Shown here: positions 26,075-35,341 of the stretch, piece after piece
Layout of the letters: every line of letters starts with the position of its first letter
Numbering within the stretch: the stretch's first letter is position 1
Assembly (NCBI RefSeq): GCF_000422425.1
Contig: NZ_KE383832.1
Coordinates: 628 to 64,627 of the forward strand
Length of the DNA stretch: 64,000 bases
Direction: 5' to 3'
From: Oceanospirillum beijerinckii DSM 7166
GTDB lineage: Bacteria; Pseudomonadota; Gammaproteobacteria; Pseudomonadales; Halomonadaceae
The notes under the pieces: model-generated
Seen by the model: only the letters and a program-made list of their open reading frames with translations
What the model was told of the DNA's origin: nothing
Databases searched by the model: none
Made by a program: the position numbers and the translations under genes

Positions 26075-27736
26075 TTAAGCGTCGATACGCTTGTACTTCA
26101 CACGCTTAGGCACATCGGTGCCGACACGCTTATGGTAGTCTTCTTCATACTCGGTGTAGTTACCGGTGAAGAACTCCACTTTGGAGTCGCCTTCGTACGC
26201 CAGGATATGTGTGGCGATACGGTCCAGGAACCAACGATCGTGGGAGATCACGAACGCACAGCCCGGGAAGTTCAGCAGGGCTTCTTCCAGTGCACGCAGG
26301 GTTTCAATATCCAAGTCGTTTGACGGTTCATCCAACAGCAGTACGTTAGCGCCCTGCTTCAGGGTTTGCGCCAGGTGCAGACGACCACGCTCACCACCAG
26401 ACAGGTCTTTTACGAACTTCTGCTGATCGTTGCCTTTAAAGTTAAAACGACCGGCATAGGCACGGGAAGGCACCTGGTAGCTGCCAATCGTCAGAATGTC
26501 CTGGCCATCAGAGATCTCTTCCCAAACGGTTTTGGTGCCGTCCAGATTTTCACGGCTCTGATTTACAAACGCCAGCTTAACAGTTTCACCGATTTCAACC
26601 GTACCGGAATCCGGTTGCTCTTCACCTGCAATCATCTTGAACAGGGTCGATTTACCGGCACCGTTACCACCGACGATACCCACGATAGCACCCTGAGGGA
26701 TACTGAAGTCCAGGTTGTCGATCAGCAGCTTGTCGCCAAAGGATTTGGTTACGCCGTTAAAATTAACCACCTTGTCACCCAGACGTGGTCCAGGTGGAAT
26801 GTAGATCTCGTTGGTTTCGTTACGAGACTGGAAGTCCTGGGACTGCATCTCTTCAAAGCGAGCCAGACGCGCCTTGCTCTTGGCATGACGGCCTTTGGCG
26901 TTTGAGCGCACCCACTCCAGCTCAGACTTCATGGACTTCTGACGGGAGGCTTCCTGCTTGGCTTCCTGCTCTAAACGGGCTTCTTTCTGCTCCAACCAGC
27001 TGGAGTAGTTGCCTTCCCATGGAATACCGTGACCACGGTCCAGTTCCAGAATCCAACCGGCTACGTTATCCAGGAAGTAACGGTCGTGGGTAATGGCCAC
27101 TACAGTTCCGCTGTATTCGTGCAGGAAGCGTTCCAGCCAAGCCACGGACTCCGCATCCAGGTGGTTGGTTGGTTCGTCGAGCAGCAGCATATCCGGGCTG
27201 GACAGCAGCAGACGACACAGGGCCACACGACGACGCTCACCACCGGACAGATGTTCTACTTTGGCATCCCAGTCTGGCAAGCGCAGCGCTTCAGCGGCTA
27301 CTTCGAGCTTACGCTCAAGGTTGTGGGCATCAGACGCTTCGATGATGTTTTCCAGACGCGCCTGCTCAGCGGCCAGCTTGTCAAAGTCTGCATCCGGCTC
27401 AGCATAAGCGGCATATACCAGATCCAGTTTTGCCTGTGCCTCTTTGATCTCAGACAGGGCTTCTTCAACCACTTCACGCACATTCTTGCTGTTATCCAGC
27501 TCAGGTTCCTGTGGCAGGTAGCCGACGTTGATACCCGGCTGTGCACGGGCTTCACCATTATATTCGGTGTCCACACCGGCCATAATGCGAAGTAGGGTGG
27601 ATTTACCTGCACCGTTCAGACCCAGAACACCAATTTTGGCACCTGGGAAGAAAGACAGGGAGATATCTTTCAGAATTTCACGTTTCGGTGGGACAACTTT
27701 ACCCACGCGATTCATGGTATAGACAAACTGAGCCAT
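26075..27736 (-). CDS. ettA: Energy-dependent translational throttle protein EttA (ABC-F)
   Basis: 553 residues, close to the E. coli length. Two ABC cassettes without membrane segments: Walker A GLNGAGKST and GGNGAGKST, signatures LSGGERRR and LSGGERGR, Walker B with DEPTNHLD and DEPSNDLD, joined by the ABC-F linker. EttA binds the ribosomal E site and tunes initiation to the ATP/ADP ratio. The N-terminus MAQFVYTMNRVGKVVPPKR is diagnostic of EttA among ABC-F proteins. Confidence 0.97.
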   Translation of the reverse strand: MAQFVYTMNRVGKVVPPKREILKDISLSFFPGAKIGVLGLNGAGKSTLLRIMAGVDTEYNGEARAQPGINVGYLPQEPELDNSKNVREVVEEALSEIKEAQAKLDLVYAAYAEPDADFDKLAAEQARLENIIEASDAHNLERKLEVAAEALRLPDWDAKVEHLSGGERRRVALCRLLLSSPDMLLLDEPTNHLDAESVAWLERFLHEYSGTVVAITHDRYFLDNVAGWILELDRGHGIPWEGNYSSWLEQKEARLEQEAKQEASRQKSMKSELEWVRSNAKGRHAKSKARLARFEEMQSQDFQSRNETNEIYIPPGPRLGDKVVNFNGVTKSFGDKLLIDNLDFSIPQGAIVGIVGGNGAGKSTLFKMIAGEEQPDSGTVEIGETVKLAFVNQSRENLDGTKTVWEEISDGQDILTIGSYQVPSRAYAGRFNFKGNDQQKFVKDLSGGERGRLHLAQTLKQGANVLLLDEPSNDLDIETLRALEEALLNFPGCAFVISHDRWFLDRIATHILAYEGDSKVEFFTGNYTEYEEDYHKRVGTDVPKRVKYKRIDA

Positions 27737-27838
27737 GGCAGCAGTGTGCTCCTAAGAGTTAGCGTTTAAAAATGGATAGCCAGCCGACAAAAAGCAGCTG
27801 TATTAAAGATAGGCGTAATCATACATCAGGGGGGGAAG

Positions 27839-27872
27839 ATCACTAAGTGGTGATTGAAGACCACTTAGTGAT
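27839..27872. terminator. Perfect 13-bp inverted repeat after the LpxL-type gene
   Basis: ATCACTAAGTGGT (27839-27851) pairs exactly with ACCACTTAGTGAT (27860-27872). The loop is 8 nt. It lies just 3' of the acyltransferase gene on the minus strand, and the T-run (ATTTTT) is on the plus side. It acts as a transcript end for one or both strands. Confidence 0.65.
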
Positions 27873-27885
27873 TTTTGGAATTTTA

Positions 27886-28797
27886 TCAGTACAGGTTAGG
27901 CTCGCCTTCCGGACGTGTTTTAAAACGGCGGTGCATCCACATATATTGATCGGGATGCAGACGAATAATCTTTTCCAATACCTCGTTAACCTGAGTGGCA
28001 TCGGCCAGATCGTCACCAGTTGGATAGTTTTCCAGCGGAGGGAAAAACTCCAGCTGATATTTGTTGTCGGGTGTGCGACTGATACTTACCGGCAGAGGCA
28101 CACTGCCGGTCATCTTAGCTAAGCGACTGGTGATGCTGACGGTCGCGGCTTCCACGCCAAAGAAAGGTGCAAAAATACTGACCTTGGGGCCAAAATCCTG
28201 ATCCGGAGTATACCAGAGGATATTGCCTTTTCTCAGGGTGCGAATCGCTTTTTTCAAATCCTTTTTATCGATGGTATCGCGATAGATCTTCTCGCGGCAG
28301 CGAGTCATAATATGCTCAAACAATGGATTGTTGTGTTTGCGATAGAAAATATCGATATCGTAAAATAGGCTGCTGACCGCACCTGCTAAGTCCAGAGTAC
28401 TGACATGAGTACCTAAAATAATGACACCTTTACCGCTATCGATCGCATCCTGCATGTAATGGCCATTTTTCACCACGGTAATATTGCGCAGAATGCTGGC
28501 CGGGCGGAACCAGGCCGTAGCGGTTTCAAACAGGCCTATCCCGTTCTGAATAAAGACATCCCGTACCAGCTGTTGTTGTGCCTGTGGGCTGAGCTCAGGG
28601 AAGCACAGCTCTATATTGCGTTCAGTAATCTTACGTCGACTCTTGGCAAAGCGACAGATCAATAGACCGACCCAAGCTCCGAGTTTATATTTTACTGACC
28701 AGGGCAGATAGGCACAAAGCCAGATGATGGCAAAGCCCAGCCAGGTCGGCCAGAAAACAGGGTGCCAGAAACTTGAGGGATAATTTTTACGGGCCAT
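27886..28797 (-). CDS. LpxL/HtrB-family lipid A acyltransferase
   Basis: 303 residues. One N-terminal membrane segment (~15-35) and the lysophospholipid acyltransferase fold. The catalytic HX4D is HVSTLD in ILGTHVSTLDLAG (about 129-134). Other family landmarks are FYRKHNNPLFE, TPDQDFGP and the C-terminal MHRRFKTRP. These enzymes add a secondary acyl chain to lipid A at the inner membrane. Whether this is LpxL or LpxM (or a lauroyl vs myristoyl enzyme) cannot be told. It is monocistronic. Confidence 0.92.
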   Translation of the reverse strand: MARKNYPSSFWHPVFWPTWLGFAIIWLCAYLPWSVKYKLGAWVGLLICRFAKSRRKITERNIELCFPELSPQAQQQLVRDVFIQNGIGLFETATAWFRPASILRNITVVKNGHYMQDAIDSGKGVIILGTHVSTLDLAGAVSSLFYDIDIFYRKHNNPLFEHIMTRCREKIYRDTIDKKDLKKAIRTLRKGNILWYTPDQDFGPKVSIFAPFFGVEAATVSITSRLAKMTGSVPLPVSISRTPDNKYQLEFFPPLENYPTGDDLADATQVNEVLEKIIRLHPDQYMWMHRRFKTRPEGEPNLY

Positions 28798-29197
28798 GGT
28801 TATTCCAGGTTAATGCTATGGCCACTATTTTAATCGTCATAACAGTACGAGCAAAGCGCTCGGTCAGAAAAAACGTTATTTTGCTGACAGGAGAAATAGA
28901 CAAGTAGGCATACTGGATCGCCATGGGCCAGTGACGTCTTATTTGGCTCAGGTAGTCTGGTGACGTAATGCCTGAACTCTCGACGTGTAATGACGTGTAA
29001 TATTTATTCTCTTGTCAGGTCGCTAAGCTATGTTATGTGATCCAATTCTTCGCCTGTAAAACAGTTGGAGTGATTCAGCTGTTAGAGACACATGTTGTCT
29101 GCAGGTAGTATGGCTACTGAGATTCTGATGGACCAGAGAATTTTTGTGGATGTTGGCTGCATAACCTGGCAGGCGACTGTATAAGGTATATAAAACA
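28798..29197 (+). promoter_or_regulatory. 400-bp divergent gap with a cluster of TGACGT motifs
   Basis: No gene is visible. TGACGT occurs at 28932, 28961 and 28991 and CGACGT at 28981; a perfect 10-bp tandem repeat (GACGTGTAAT, 28982-29001) contains the last two. The spacings (29, 20 and 10 bp) are near whole helical turns, as expected for cooperative binding sites. They lie about 200-270 bp upstream of the Cache/GGDEF-like gene. Confidence 0.4.
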
Positions 29198-30622
29198 ATG
29201 CAAACCTCTATCTCTATCCGTGTCTGGTCCCTATTATTGATGTTTATCCTGGGTCTGGGAGTCAATACTTACCTTGAGCAGGCCAATTCCCGTAAGGAGA
29301 TTCAGGCCTGCTATGAATCCAATGTTGTTCATATGGTGGATTCTGGAAAAAGCATTCTGAGCTACTACCAACAAAAAGCAGAGCGGGGCGAGCTGCCTGA
29401 GCAGGAGGCAAAAGCCCGGGCTTTAGAGGCTATTTCTGCTATTCGCTATGATGGTGGTAACTATATCTTTATGGGCAATGCCGAAGGCGTATCGATCAGC
29501 AACGGTATTAAGGAGCTGGAAGGTACTAATATTATGGGAATGCAGGATCCGACTGGTTTGCCATTAGTAAAACGCCTGTATGAAATGGCAGCAGCCGGTG
29601 GTGGTTTTGTACATTATCAATGGCCTGATGCTACCAATAAAAGCGAGTTATTACCCAAGACCAGTTATGCCGATCTGTTCGAGCCTTGGCAGTGGACTCT
29701 GGGCACCGGGTTGAATATGGAGATGCTGCAACAGGATTTCCTGCGTGCCAAAGAAACCGGTCTAATCAATTTGACATTGGTTGTAATCAGCGTAGGTGTT
29801 GTGATTTTCTTCTTTGTGCGCCAATTGATCAGCCAAATGTCTCTGGTTGTTCGTGCGATGTCTCAGCTGGCAAAAGGGGAACATGATCTGCAGTTCCGCT
29901 TGAAGCCTAAAGGCAGTAAAGAGCTTATTGAGCTTGCTAATAGCTATAACCAGTTGGTTGAAACTTTGCAGCAACTGGCTCAGAGTGTGTACTCTGATGG
30001 TGAACGTTTACGTAAGGCTTCACAAGGTTTAGGTACTACCCAATATTCTGAGTTTCCTGATAAGCCTGCGGAGAATATTCAGGACCTGCTTCATGCTATA
30101 AAGCGAATAGCAGATCAGAACGAGCAGTTGCAGCATGCCCATATCAATTTGCGCCAGCTGGCGGAAAAAGACTCCATAACGTCATTACTCTCTATATCTG
30201 CCTTTGAGCAACAGGTGGTCTCAGGGTTGCAACAGGTAAATAATAATGTGCCTCATAGCCTCTATCTACTGGCGTTTGATCAGGATCTTGAGTTATCTAC
30301 TTATGGCGCAGACTTGCTATCAGAACGCTTGAAATCAGTTGCCGCTGAACTGAAACAGCTTTTACCTCTGCATATGCGCATTTGTCGCAGCGGTGATAGC
30401 CGTTTTATGTTTTGGGGTACTCACACTGACTTCAGTGAAGGTATGAAGCTGGCGGTTAAGGTTCATCAGAAGCTACAGCAGATGATGCAGGATACTTCGA
30501 TGAGTTTAGGCATAAGCTCGGTGATTGGCGAAAGCAAGCGTTATGAATTGATGCATAGTGAAGCTGAGCGAGCCTTGCTGCGAGCTCAGGCTGATGGCGG
30601 CTCTAAGGTGTATGAATACTAA
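29198..30622 (+). CDS. Membrane sensor with sCache, HAMP and a degenerate GGDEF domain
   Basis: 474 residues. TM1 ~8-24, a periplasmic single Cache (sCache_2-type: IRYDGGNYIFMGN, then GTGLNME) to ~185, TM2 ~189-209, HAMP ~210-262, a coiled coil, and a C-terminal domain with GGDEF landmarks in degraded form. The usual D-x-L-T-G-L-x-N-R reads DSITSLLSISAF, and the GGDEF signature reads RSGDSRF (~396-402). The end (ADGGSKVYEY) matches the usual GGDEF terminus. A catalytic diguanylate cyclase is therefore unlikely. It may be a receptor or regulator that lost activity. The partner is unknown; it is monocistronic. Confidence 0.85.
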   Translation: MQTSISIRVWSLLLMFILGLGVNTYLEQANSRKEIQACYESNVVHMVDSGKSILSYYQQKAERGELPEQEAKARALEAISAIRYDGGNYIFMGNAEGVSISNGIKELEGTNIMGMQDPTGLPLVKRLYEMAAAGGGFVHYQWPDATNKSELLPKTSYADLFEPWQWTLGTGLNMEMLQQDFLRAKETGLINLTLVVISVGVVIFFFVRQLISQMSLVVRAMSQLAKGEHDLQFRLKPKGSKELIELANSYNQLVETLQQLAQSVYSDGERLRKASQGLGTTQYSEFPDKPAENIQDLLHAIKRIADQNEQLQHAHINLRQLAEKDSITSLLSISAFEQQVVSGLQQVNNNVPHSLYLLAFDQDLELSTYGADLLSERLKSVAAELKQLLPLHMRICRSGDSRFMFWGTHTDFSEGMKLAVKVHQKLQQMMQDTSMSLGISSVIGESKRYELMHSEAERALLRAQADGGSKVYEY

Positions 30623-30717
30623 TAATGGCATGTTTTCGTCCTGTGGGCCTTGCGTCGGGTACAAGACGTTATAATAAGGATTCTCTGCTGAGAGTCTGCG
30701 AATCGTTGCCGTTGGGA

Positions 30718-30742
30718 TAAAAAAGCCGGGCATTAGCCCGGC
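30718..30742 (-). terminator. Terminator after the enoyl-ACP reductase gene
   Basis: GCCGGGC / GCCCGGC stem with a 4-nt loop. On the minus strand it runs into a T7 tract. Confidence 0.9.
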
Positions 30743-30775
30743 AAAATAAGTATTCAGAAGACGATAAAGAAGATG

Positions 30776-31543
30776 TTACGCCATGATGTGGTGGCCCGCG
30801 TCCACGTAGTGAACGCCACCAGTAATGGCTGAAGACATAGGGCTGACCAGGAAGGCAGTCATGTTGCCCACTTCATCCGGGGTACCCAGGCGGTGTAGTG
30901 GGGAATGACTTGCCGCTTCGTTCAGCAGCTCGTCAAAGTGATCAATACCAGAACCGGCACGGGTCATCATAGGGCCTGGTGATACACTGTTTACACGAAT
31001 ATTCTTCTCACCCAGTTCAGCGGCCAGGTAGCGCACAGAGCTTTCCAGTGCTGACTTGATTGGGCCCATCATATTGTAGTGGTCTACAACTTTCTCAGAA
31101 CCGTAGTAGCTCATAGTGATGATAGAACCGCCGTTCTTCATCAGCGGCTCAGCACGTTTTGCCATACGAATCAGAGAGTGACAGGAGATATCCATCGCAC
31201 GTGCAAAGCCTTCGCTGGTGGAGTCCACAACGCGGCCATGTAACTCATCCAGAGGAGACCAGGCGATCGAGTGAACCAAAAAGTCAATCTCGCCCCACTC
31301 TTCTTCAATGGTTTGGAAAACAGCGTCCAGCTCTTCCTGGCTTTCCACATTCATTGGCAGGAGCAAGCGAGCATCTAGCTCCTCAGCCAGAGGTTCAACA
31401 TACTTACGGGACTTTTCGTTCAGGTAGGTCACTGCCAGCTCTGCACCAGCGGCTTTCAGCGCCTTGGCACAGCCGTAAGCAATACTGCTTTCATTAGCAA
31501 TACCTACGACCAGGCCTTTTTTTCCTTCCAAAGACAGCGTCAT
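30776..31543 (-). CDS. fabI: Enoyl-[acyl-carrier-protein] reductase FabI-type
   Basis: 255 residues, a short-chain dehydrogenase of the FabI family that performs the last reduction of each fatty acid elongation cycle with NAD(P)H. The nucleotide loop reads GIANESSIAYG, a FabI feature. The catalytic Tyr-x6-Lys is YNMMGPIK, preceded by MSYYGSEK. Conserved VRVNSVSPGPMMT is present. It diverges somewhat from E. coli FabI (e.g. SPLDELHGR). It could be a second FabI-like isozyme. Confidence 0.88.
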   Translation of the reverse strand: MTLSLEGKKGLVVGIANESSIAYGCAKALKAAGAELAVTYLNEKSRKYVEPLAEELDARLLLPMNVESQEELDAVFQTIEEEWGEIDFLVHSIAWSPLDELHGRVVDSTSEGFARAMDISCHSLIRMAKRAEPLMKNGGSIITMSYYGSEKVVDHYNMMGPIKSALESSVRYLAAELGEKNIRVNSVSPGPMMTRAGSGIDHFDELLNEAASHSPLHRLGTPDEVGNMTAFLVSPMSSAITGGVHYVDAGHHIMA

Positions 31544-31812
31544 TACATTTCTCCATTAAAATAGGTCTGTAGATTCAGACAAACAAAGATATCATTCAGT
31601 CAATGATAGTTGATGCAGTGCAGTATATCGAAGGGAATATGCCACCGCGTTGACAGATTAGAGACGGTTTAATGACAGCGTTTGTAGGGTTTTTACTTAA
31701 GAAACAAGAGCGTAAGCATAAAGAGCCGACTCCCAAGCACGATAATTAAATCAGCTGCGAGTAGGCTCTATCGATAAGGTTTGGCGCTACGACCATAGCC
31801 TGATCAGTGAGA

Positions 31813-33615
31813 TTACGACACTGATAGCGAGTGGTCTGTCTGAAGATTGATCACTTGTATATTGCCGTTGCTGTCTGTCGGTATTTGGGCTCCTGCCCCC
31901 AGACCGTTATGGATATAGCGCTCTTTCTTGCGCTCTTTCACCTTTTCCAGGTCCACCAGAATAAAACCATCAATACAGTAGCCAAAATCCGCATCGACAC
32001 TGAAATCCATAAACTGGATACCGCCTTCTTCACACAGTTCTGTATACTGCTTGTACAGGGTGGGTACTGTGACTCCCAAATGATCCAGCTGTTCCCTCAG
32101 GATCAGAAAATCCCCCTGAGCATCGTCACCGGAGAAGAGCTGATACATCTCTTTTTGTACTTCAGGTGAGAGTTGGTAAGGGGCATTGGCTTTCGCCAGA
32201 CTATGCTCTGAGCCATGATAGTGGCTGTAGTAATACACAATCATATCCTTGGCAGCCTGAGGGTAACTATTACTCAGACTCACCGGGCCAAACATATAGC
32301 GAATTTCCGGGTTGTGGCGCAGATAAGCCCCAATGCCAAACCAGAGATAATCCAGGCTGCGTTTGCCCCAGTATTTGGGCTGGACAAAGCTGCGTCCCAG
32401 CTCAATCCCCTTGGTCAACTTATCTTCCAGCATCGGTGAGATGGAAAACAGTTCGTTGCAGTAGAGCGCATCCAGGCCTTCTGCCGTGATCAAGGGCCCG
32501 GCTTCGGCAATACGGTAGGCTCCGACAATCTCCAGCTCATCCTCATCCCACAGCACGATATGGCGATAGTAGCGATCATAGTTGTCCAGATCCCGTTTTT
32601 CGCCACTGCCCTCACCGACACGGCGGAATGAGATCTCGCGCAAACGCCCCAGCTCCTTCATCACAATGGAGTTTTTAGGCGCATCAAACAGGTAGATCTG
32701 TTTACCGTCCCGGGTTTCGCCCAGCAGCTGTGATTGCTTCAGTTCCCTGCGCAGAATGCGGCGATCTTCCGGGTGCGCGATACTTTTTTCGGTCTGAAAG
32801 ATTGGCTTACCATTTTTGCTGAGGCGATAAACATGCTTCTTCAGTAGTTTGGCTTTATCCCGGTTTGATAAGTTATCGATATCCAGCTGAGACATCGGAA
32901 TACTTTGGCCGATACGCACCGGTAAGCGCACCTGACGCTGTTTAAACATCTCCCGCAGCAGCATCAAGGTGCCCAGTGGTTTGGCCAGCGTTGACATGCT
33001 GTAAAACAAGGAGGAGTTACGCCCGCCCACATGGATCGGCAAGATAGGATTGTTGGTCTTGCGGGCAAAATGCAGGAAGCCCGCCTGCCAGCGACCATCT
33101 TTAATACCTGCAGGTCCCGCGCGGGAGACTTCTCCAGCCGGGAATACAATCACCGCTTCATCATTTTTCAGGGCATCAAGAATACGCGTCGTACTCTGCT
33201 TGTAGCCCCTTTGCGTCATATTATCCACAGGCAGTAGCAAAGGCTGCAGAGGTGCAAACTGCATCAGCACATCATTGGCTACAATACGCACATCACGACG
33301 CACGCTACGGACCAGCTTTAGCAAGGCAAGACCATCCAGAGTGCCAATCGGGTGGTTAGCAATAATCACAACCCGGCCTTCTGTCGGAATGTTTTCCCGC
33401 TCACTGTCACTGACGACCAGGCTGAAATCAAAGTAGTCTAAGACCAAATCGACAAACTCAGCGGCGTCCACATCCTGATGCTTATCGAGAAAACGGTTGA
33501 TCTCCTGTTCCCGGCACAACCAACGCAGGAAACGGAATAAACCGTTTTTAACGATAGGGTTGCGACGGGAGATGGCAGGAAACTTATCATTGACCACTTG
33601 TTCGATATTTACCAC
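31813..33615 (-). CDS. Two-domain acyltransferase resembling ornithine-lipid synthase OlsF
   Basis: 600 residues. The N-terminal half (~60-280) is a lysophospholipid acyltransferase-type domain with ANHPIGTLDG (H-x5-D, the variant common in the OlsA/hemolysin-like group) and FPAGEVSRAGP. The C-terminal half (~310-560) resembles the OlsB/GNAT-like N-acyltransferase domain (ISFRRVGEGSG, LWDEDELEIVGAYRI, ELGRSFVQPKYW). This fusion is the layout of Serratia OlsF, which makes ornithine lipids from ornithine alone, so a phosphate-free aminolipid product is likely. The amino acid (ornithine, glycine or other) cannot be read from the sequence. No partner gene is adjacent. Confidence 0.8.
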   Translation of the reverse strand: MVNIEQVVNDKFPAISRRNPIVKNGLFRFLRWLCREQEINRFLDKHQDVDAAEFVDLVLDYFDFSLVVSDSERENIPTEGRVVIIANHPIGTLDGLALLKLVRSVRRDVRIVANDVLMQFAPLQPLLLPVDNMTQRGYKQSTTRILDALKNDEAVIVFPAGEVSRAGPAGIKDGRWQAGFLHFARKTNNPILPIHVGGRNSSLFYSMSTLAKPLGTLMLLREMFKQRQVRLPVRIGQSIPMSQLDIDNLSNRDKAKLLKKHVYRLSKNGKPIFQTEKSIAHPEDRRILRRELKQSQLLGETRDGKQIYLFDAPKNSIVMKELGRLREISFRRVGEGSGEKRDLDNYDRYYRHIVLWDEDELEIVGAYRIAEAGPLITAEGLDALYCNELFSISPMLEDKLTKGIELGRSFVQPKYWGKRSLDYLWFGIGAYLRHNPEIRYMFGPVSLSNSYPQAAKDMIVYYYSHYHGSEHSLAKANAPYQLSPEVQKEMYQLFSGDDAQGDFLILREQLDHLGVTVPTLYKQYTELCEEGGIQFMDFSVDADFGYCIDGFILVDLEKVKERKKERYIHNGLGAGAQIPTDSNGNIQVINLQTDHSLSVS

Positions 33616-33891
33616 GAGATCACCTGTTACTGAATGGATAGGTGTTACAACTGCACTTTTATGGCAACTCTAGGCAGTCGCCGTGACAGAAAACTGACAC
33701 AGGGGTGTCAGTTTGGTGACATAAGATGATCAAGAACCCGCTTTGAACGCGGCAGGAGTACCGGTGGGGAAGAGGTATGAGGTTTGTGCGAGTGATGGAT
33801 TAATCGTTAGATTAAAGGCTTTTCAGTGAGTTAGCATACAGGCCTTAGGCGAGTGTATGGCATAACAATAGGATAAAAAGGAGTCGATAAG

Positions 33892-34323
33892 ATGAAGCAA
33901 GCGCACTTCAGCAAACTGGAAAATATGTATCTGGCAGGACGCTGTAATGACCTTTACCAGCCGACAATTCTGGTTGAAAAGGGACAGGCCACCATCAGTT
34001 TTGCAGTACAAGAGAGTTTCTTCCATGCCGCTGGGGCTGTTCACGGTTCGGTCTATTTTAAAGCCTTGGATGATGCAGCTTACTTTGCCTCAAACTCACT
34101 AGAGCCACGCTTTTTTATGGTTACTTCCAGTTTTACCACTTATTTTCTGCGCCCTGTGACTCAGGGACAGCTTAAAGCCGTAGGCAAGGTGATCAGCCGC
34201 AGTAAATCCCAGATGATTGCCGAGGCCATTGTCTATGATGACAGGGGCAAAGAGGTTGCTCGTGGCAGTGGCACCTTTATGCGCAGCACCACTGAGCTGA
34301 GTGAAGAGATCGGTTATTGCTAA
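33892..34323 (+). CDS. PaaI-family hotdog-fold thioesterase
   Basis: 143 residues. Hotdog motif HAAGAVHGSVYFKALDDAAYFA (about 43-64) with the conserved G-x-x-H-G-x5-L/A-D pattern of the 4HBT/PaaI family. RBS AAAGGAG precedes the ATG. Acyl-CoA substrate unknown. It lies convergent with the methyltransferase. Confidence 0.87.
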   Translation: MKQAHFSKLENMYLAGRCNDLYQPTILVEKGQATISFAVQESFFHAAGAVHGSVYFKALDDAAYFASNSLEPRFFMVTSSFTTYFLRPVTQGQLKAVGKVISRSKSQMIAEAIVYDDRGKEVARGSGTFMRSTTELSEEIGYC

Positions 34324-34339
34324 AACACTCGCTATGAGG

Positions 34340-35056
34340 CTACAGCGGTTTTCTGAACAGCACCACATCGTTATCGACAATCTCCAGCTCAAGGCCATAG
34401 TGCCGTGCCAACCAGTGAAAGCTGGCGTCGGAGAAAAAAGTGATATGGGTCTGATCATTTTTATAATGCCAACGGGCAAAAGCGGCTTGATTAAGCACCC
34501 GCTTGGTCATAATCCCCAGGTAGCCACCGGGGTTAAGAATATTCAGTAAGCGCTCCAGTTCGGTTTTGGGGGCGGCCAGGTGCTCAAACACTTCGGTACT
34601 GGTGATAAAGTCGTAGCTTTGCTCCAGCACCCTGGGGTGATCGGCAAAGTAGAGGTCGTAGACACTCATCTCATACCCCTGCTCTTCAAGCATCAGCGAC
34701 AAGGTCGGGCCAGGACCACAGCCAAAATCCAGGCCTTTACTGCCCTTGGGTAAGCGCTGTTGAATAGGCAATGCCATACGGCTGAGAAAACGACGATAGC
34801 CCTCATCGTTCGGGCTATTTTCATGCTGCTGATAGATCGCTTTCTCGTCATCACAGGACAGCTGCTGGGCTTTCGCCACAAAGACCAGATCACACTGCTG
34901 GCAATGCCAGTAATCCCGGCGTTTATCACTATGATAATGGGCGAACTCCTGCCCCTGACAGAGTGGGCATGGCGTGATAGGGGCCGGTTTCAGGGCCGGA
35001 GCGTTGTCTGGAGAGTACAAGAGCAATAACCTATTACTTGAAAGATGCCAAATCAT
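34340..35056 (-). CDS. Class I SAM-dependent methyltransferase with an N-terminal zinc ribbon
   Basis: 238 residues from the ATG at 35056; an alternative ATG at 35098 adds 14 residues. A CPLC ... CQQC pair near the N-terminus suggests a zinc-binding motif. The SAM site is GLDFGCGPGPTLSL, followed by the acidic loop (VYDLYFAD) and FEHLAAPKTEL. Such zinc-ribbon Methyltransf_23-type enzymes often modify small molecules or tRNA. The substrate is unknown. Confidence 0.83.
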   Translation of the reverse strand: MIWHLSSNRLLLLYSPDNAPALKPAPITPCPLCQGQEFAHYHSDKRRDYWHCQQCDLVFVAKAQQLSCDDEKAIYQQHENSPNDEGYRRFLSRMALPIQQRLPKGSKGLDFGCGPGPTLSLMLEEQGYEMSVYDLYFADHPRVLEQSYDFITSTEVFEHLAAPKTELERLLNILNPGGYLGIMTKRVLNQAAFARWHYKNDQTHITFFSDASFHWLARHYGLELEIVDNDVVLFRKPL

Positions 35057-35257
35057 AGCCTGAGAGCGGTGAATGCAAAACCCAACGTGGCTCTCCATCG
35101 CAACAAAAACCTGCTCTATGTAGCAGGCTGGGTATCTATTGTTATTTTATTGTCTACGGCATTGGCTTTTTGGCAGTTTCGCTTCATCACTGAAGCCTTA
35201 GCTAGAAGTGCAGTTCAAGGAGTGGTTTTTACTATCCGTATTCCCTGCAAACGGTAG
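35045..35257 (+). CDS. Possible small membrane protein (overlaps the methyltransferase start)
   Basis: 70 codons with one strong hydrophobic segment (WVSIVILLSTALAF, residues ~30-44). It overlaps the 5' end of the minus-strand methyltransferase gene by 12 bp (or 54 bp for its longer form). No clear RBS or family. It could be a real small single-pass protein or a chance frame; I consider it doubtful. Confidence 0.3.
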   Translation: MPNHSLRAVNAKPNVALHRNKNLLYVAGWVSIVILLSTALAFWQFRFITEALARSAVQGVVFTIRIPCKR

Positions 35258-35341
35258 CTCAGAATCAAAAGATAGATAAAAAGGCTTGAAGTACTATCTC
35301 TCCAAGCCTGTTACCGTAAGCGCTCTCCCCAAACCTGCTAA

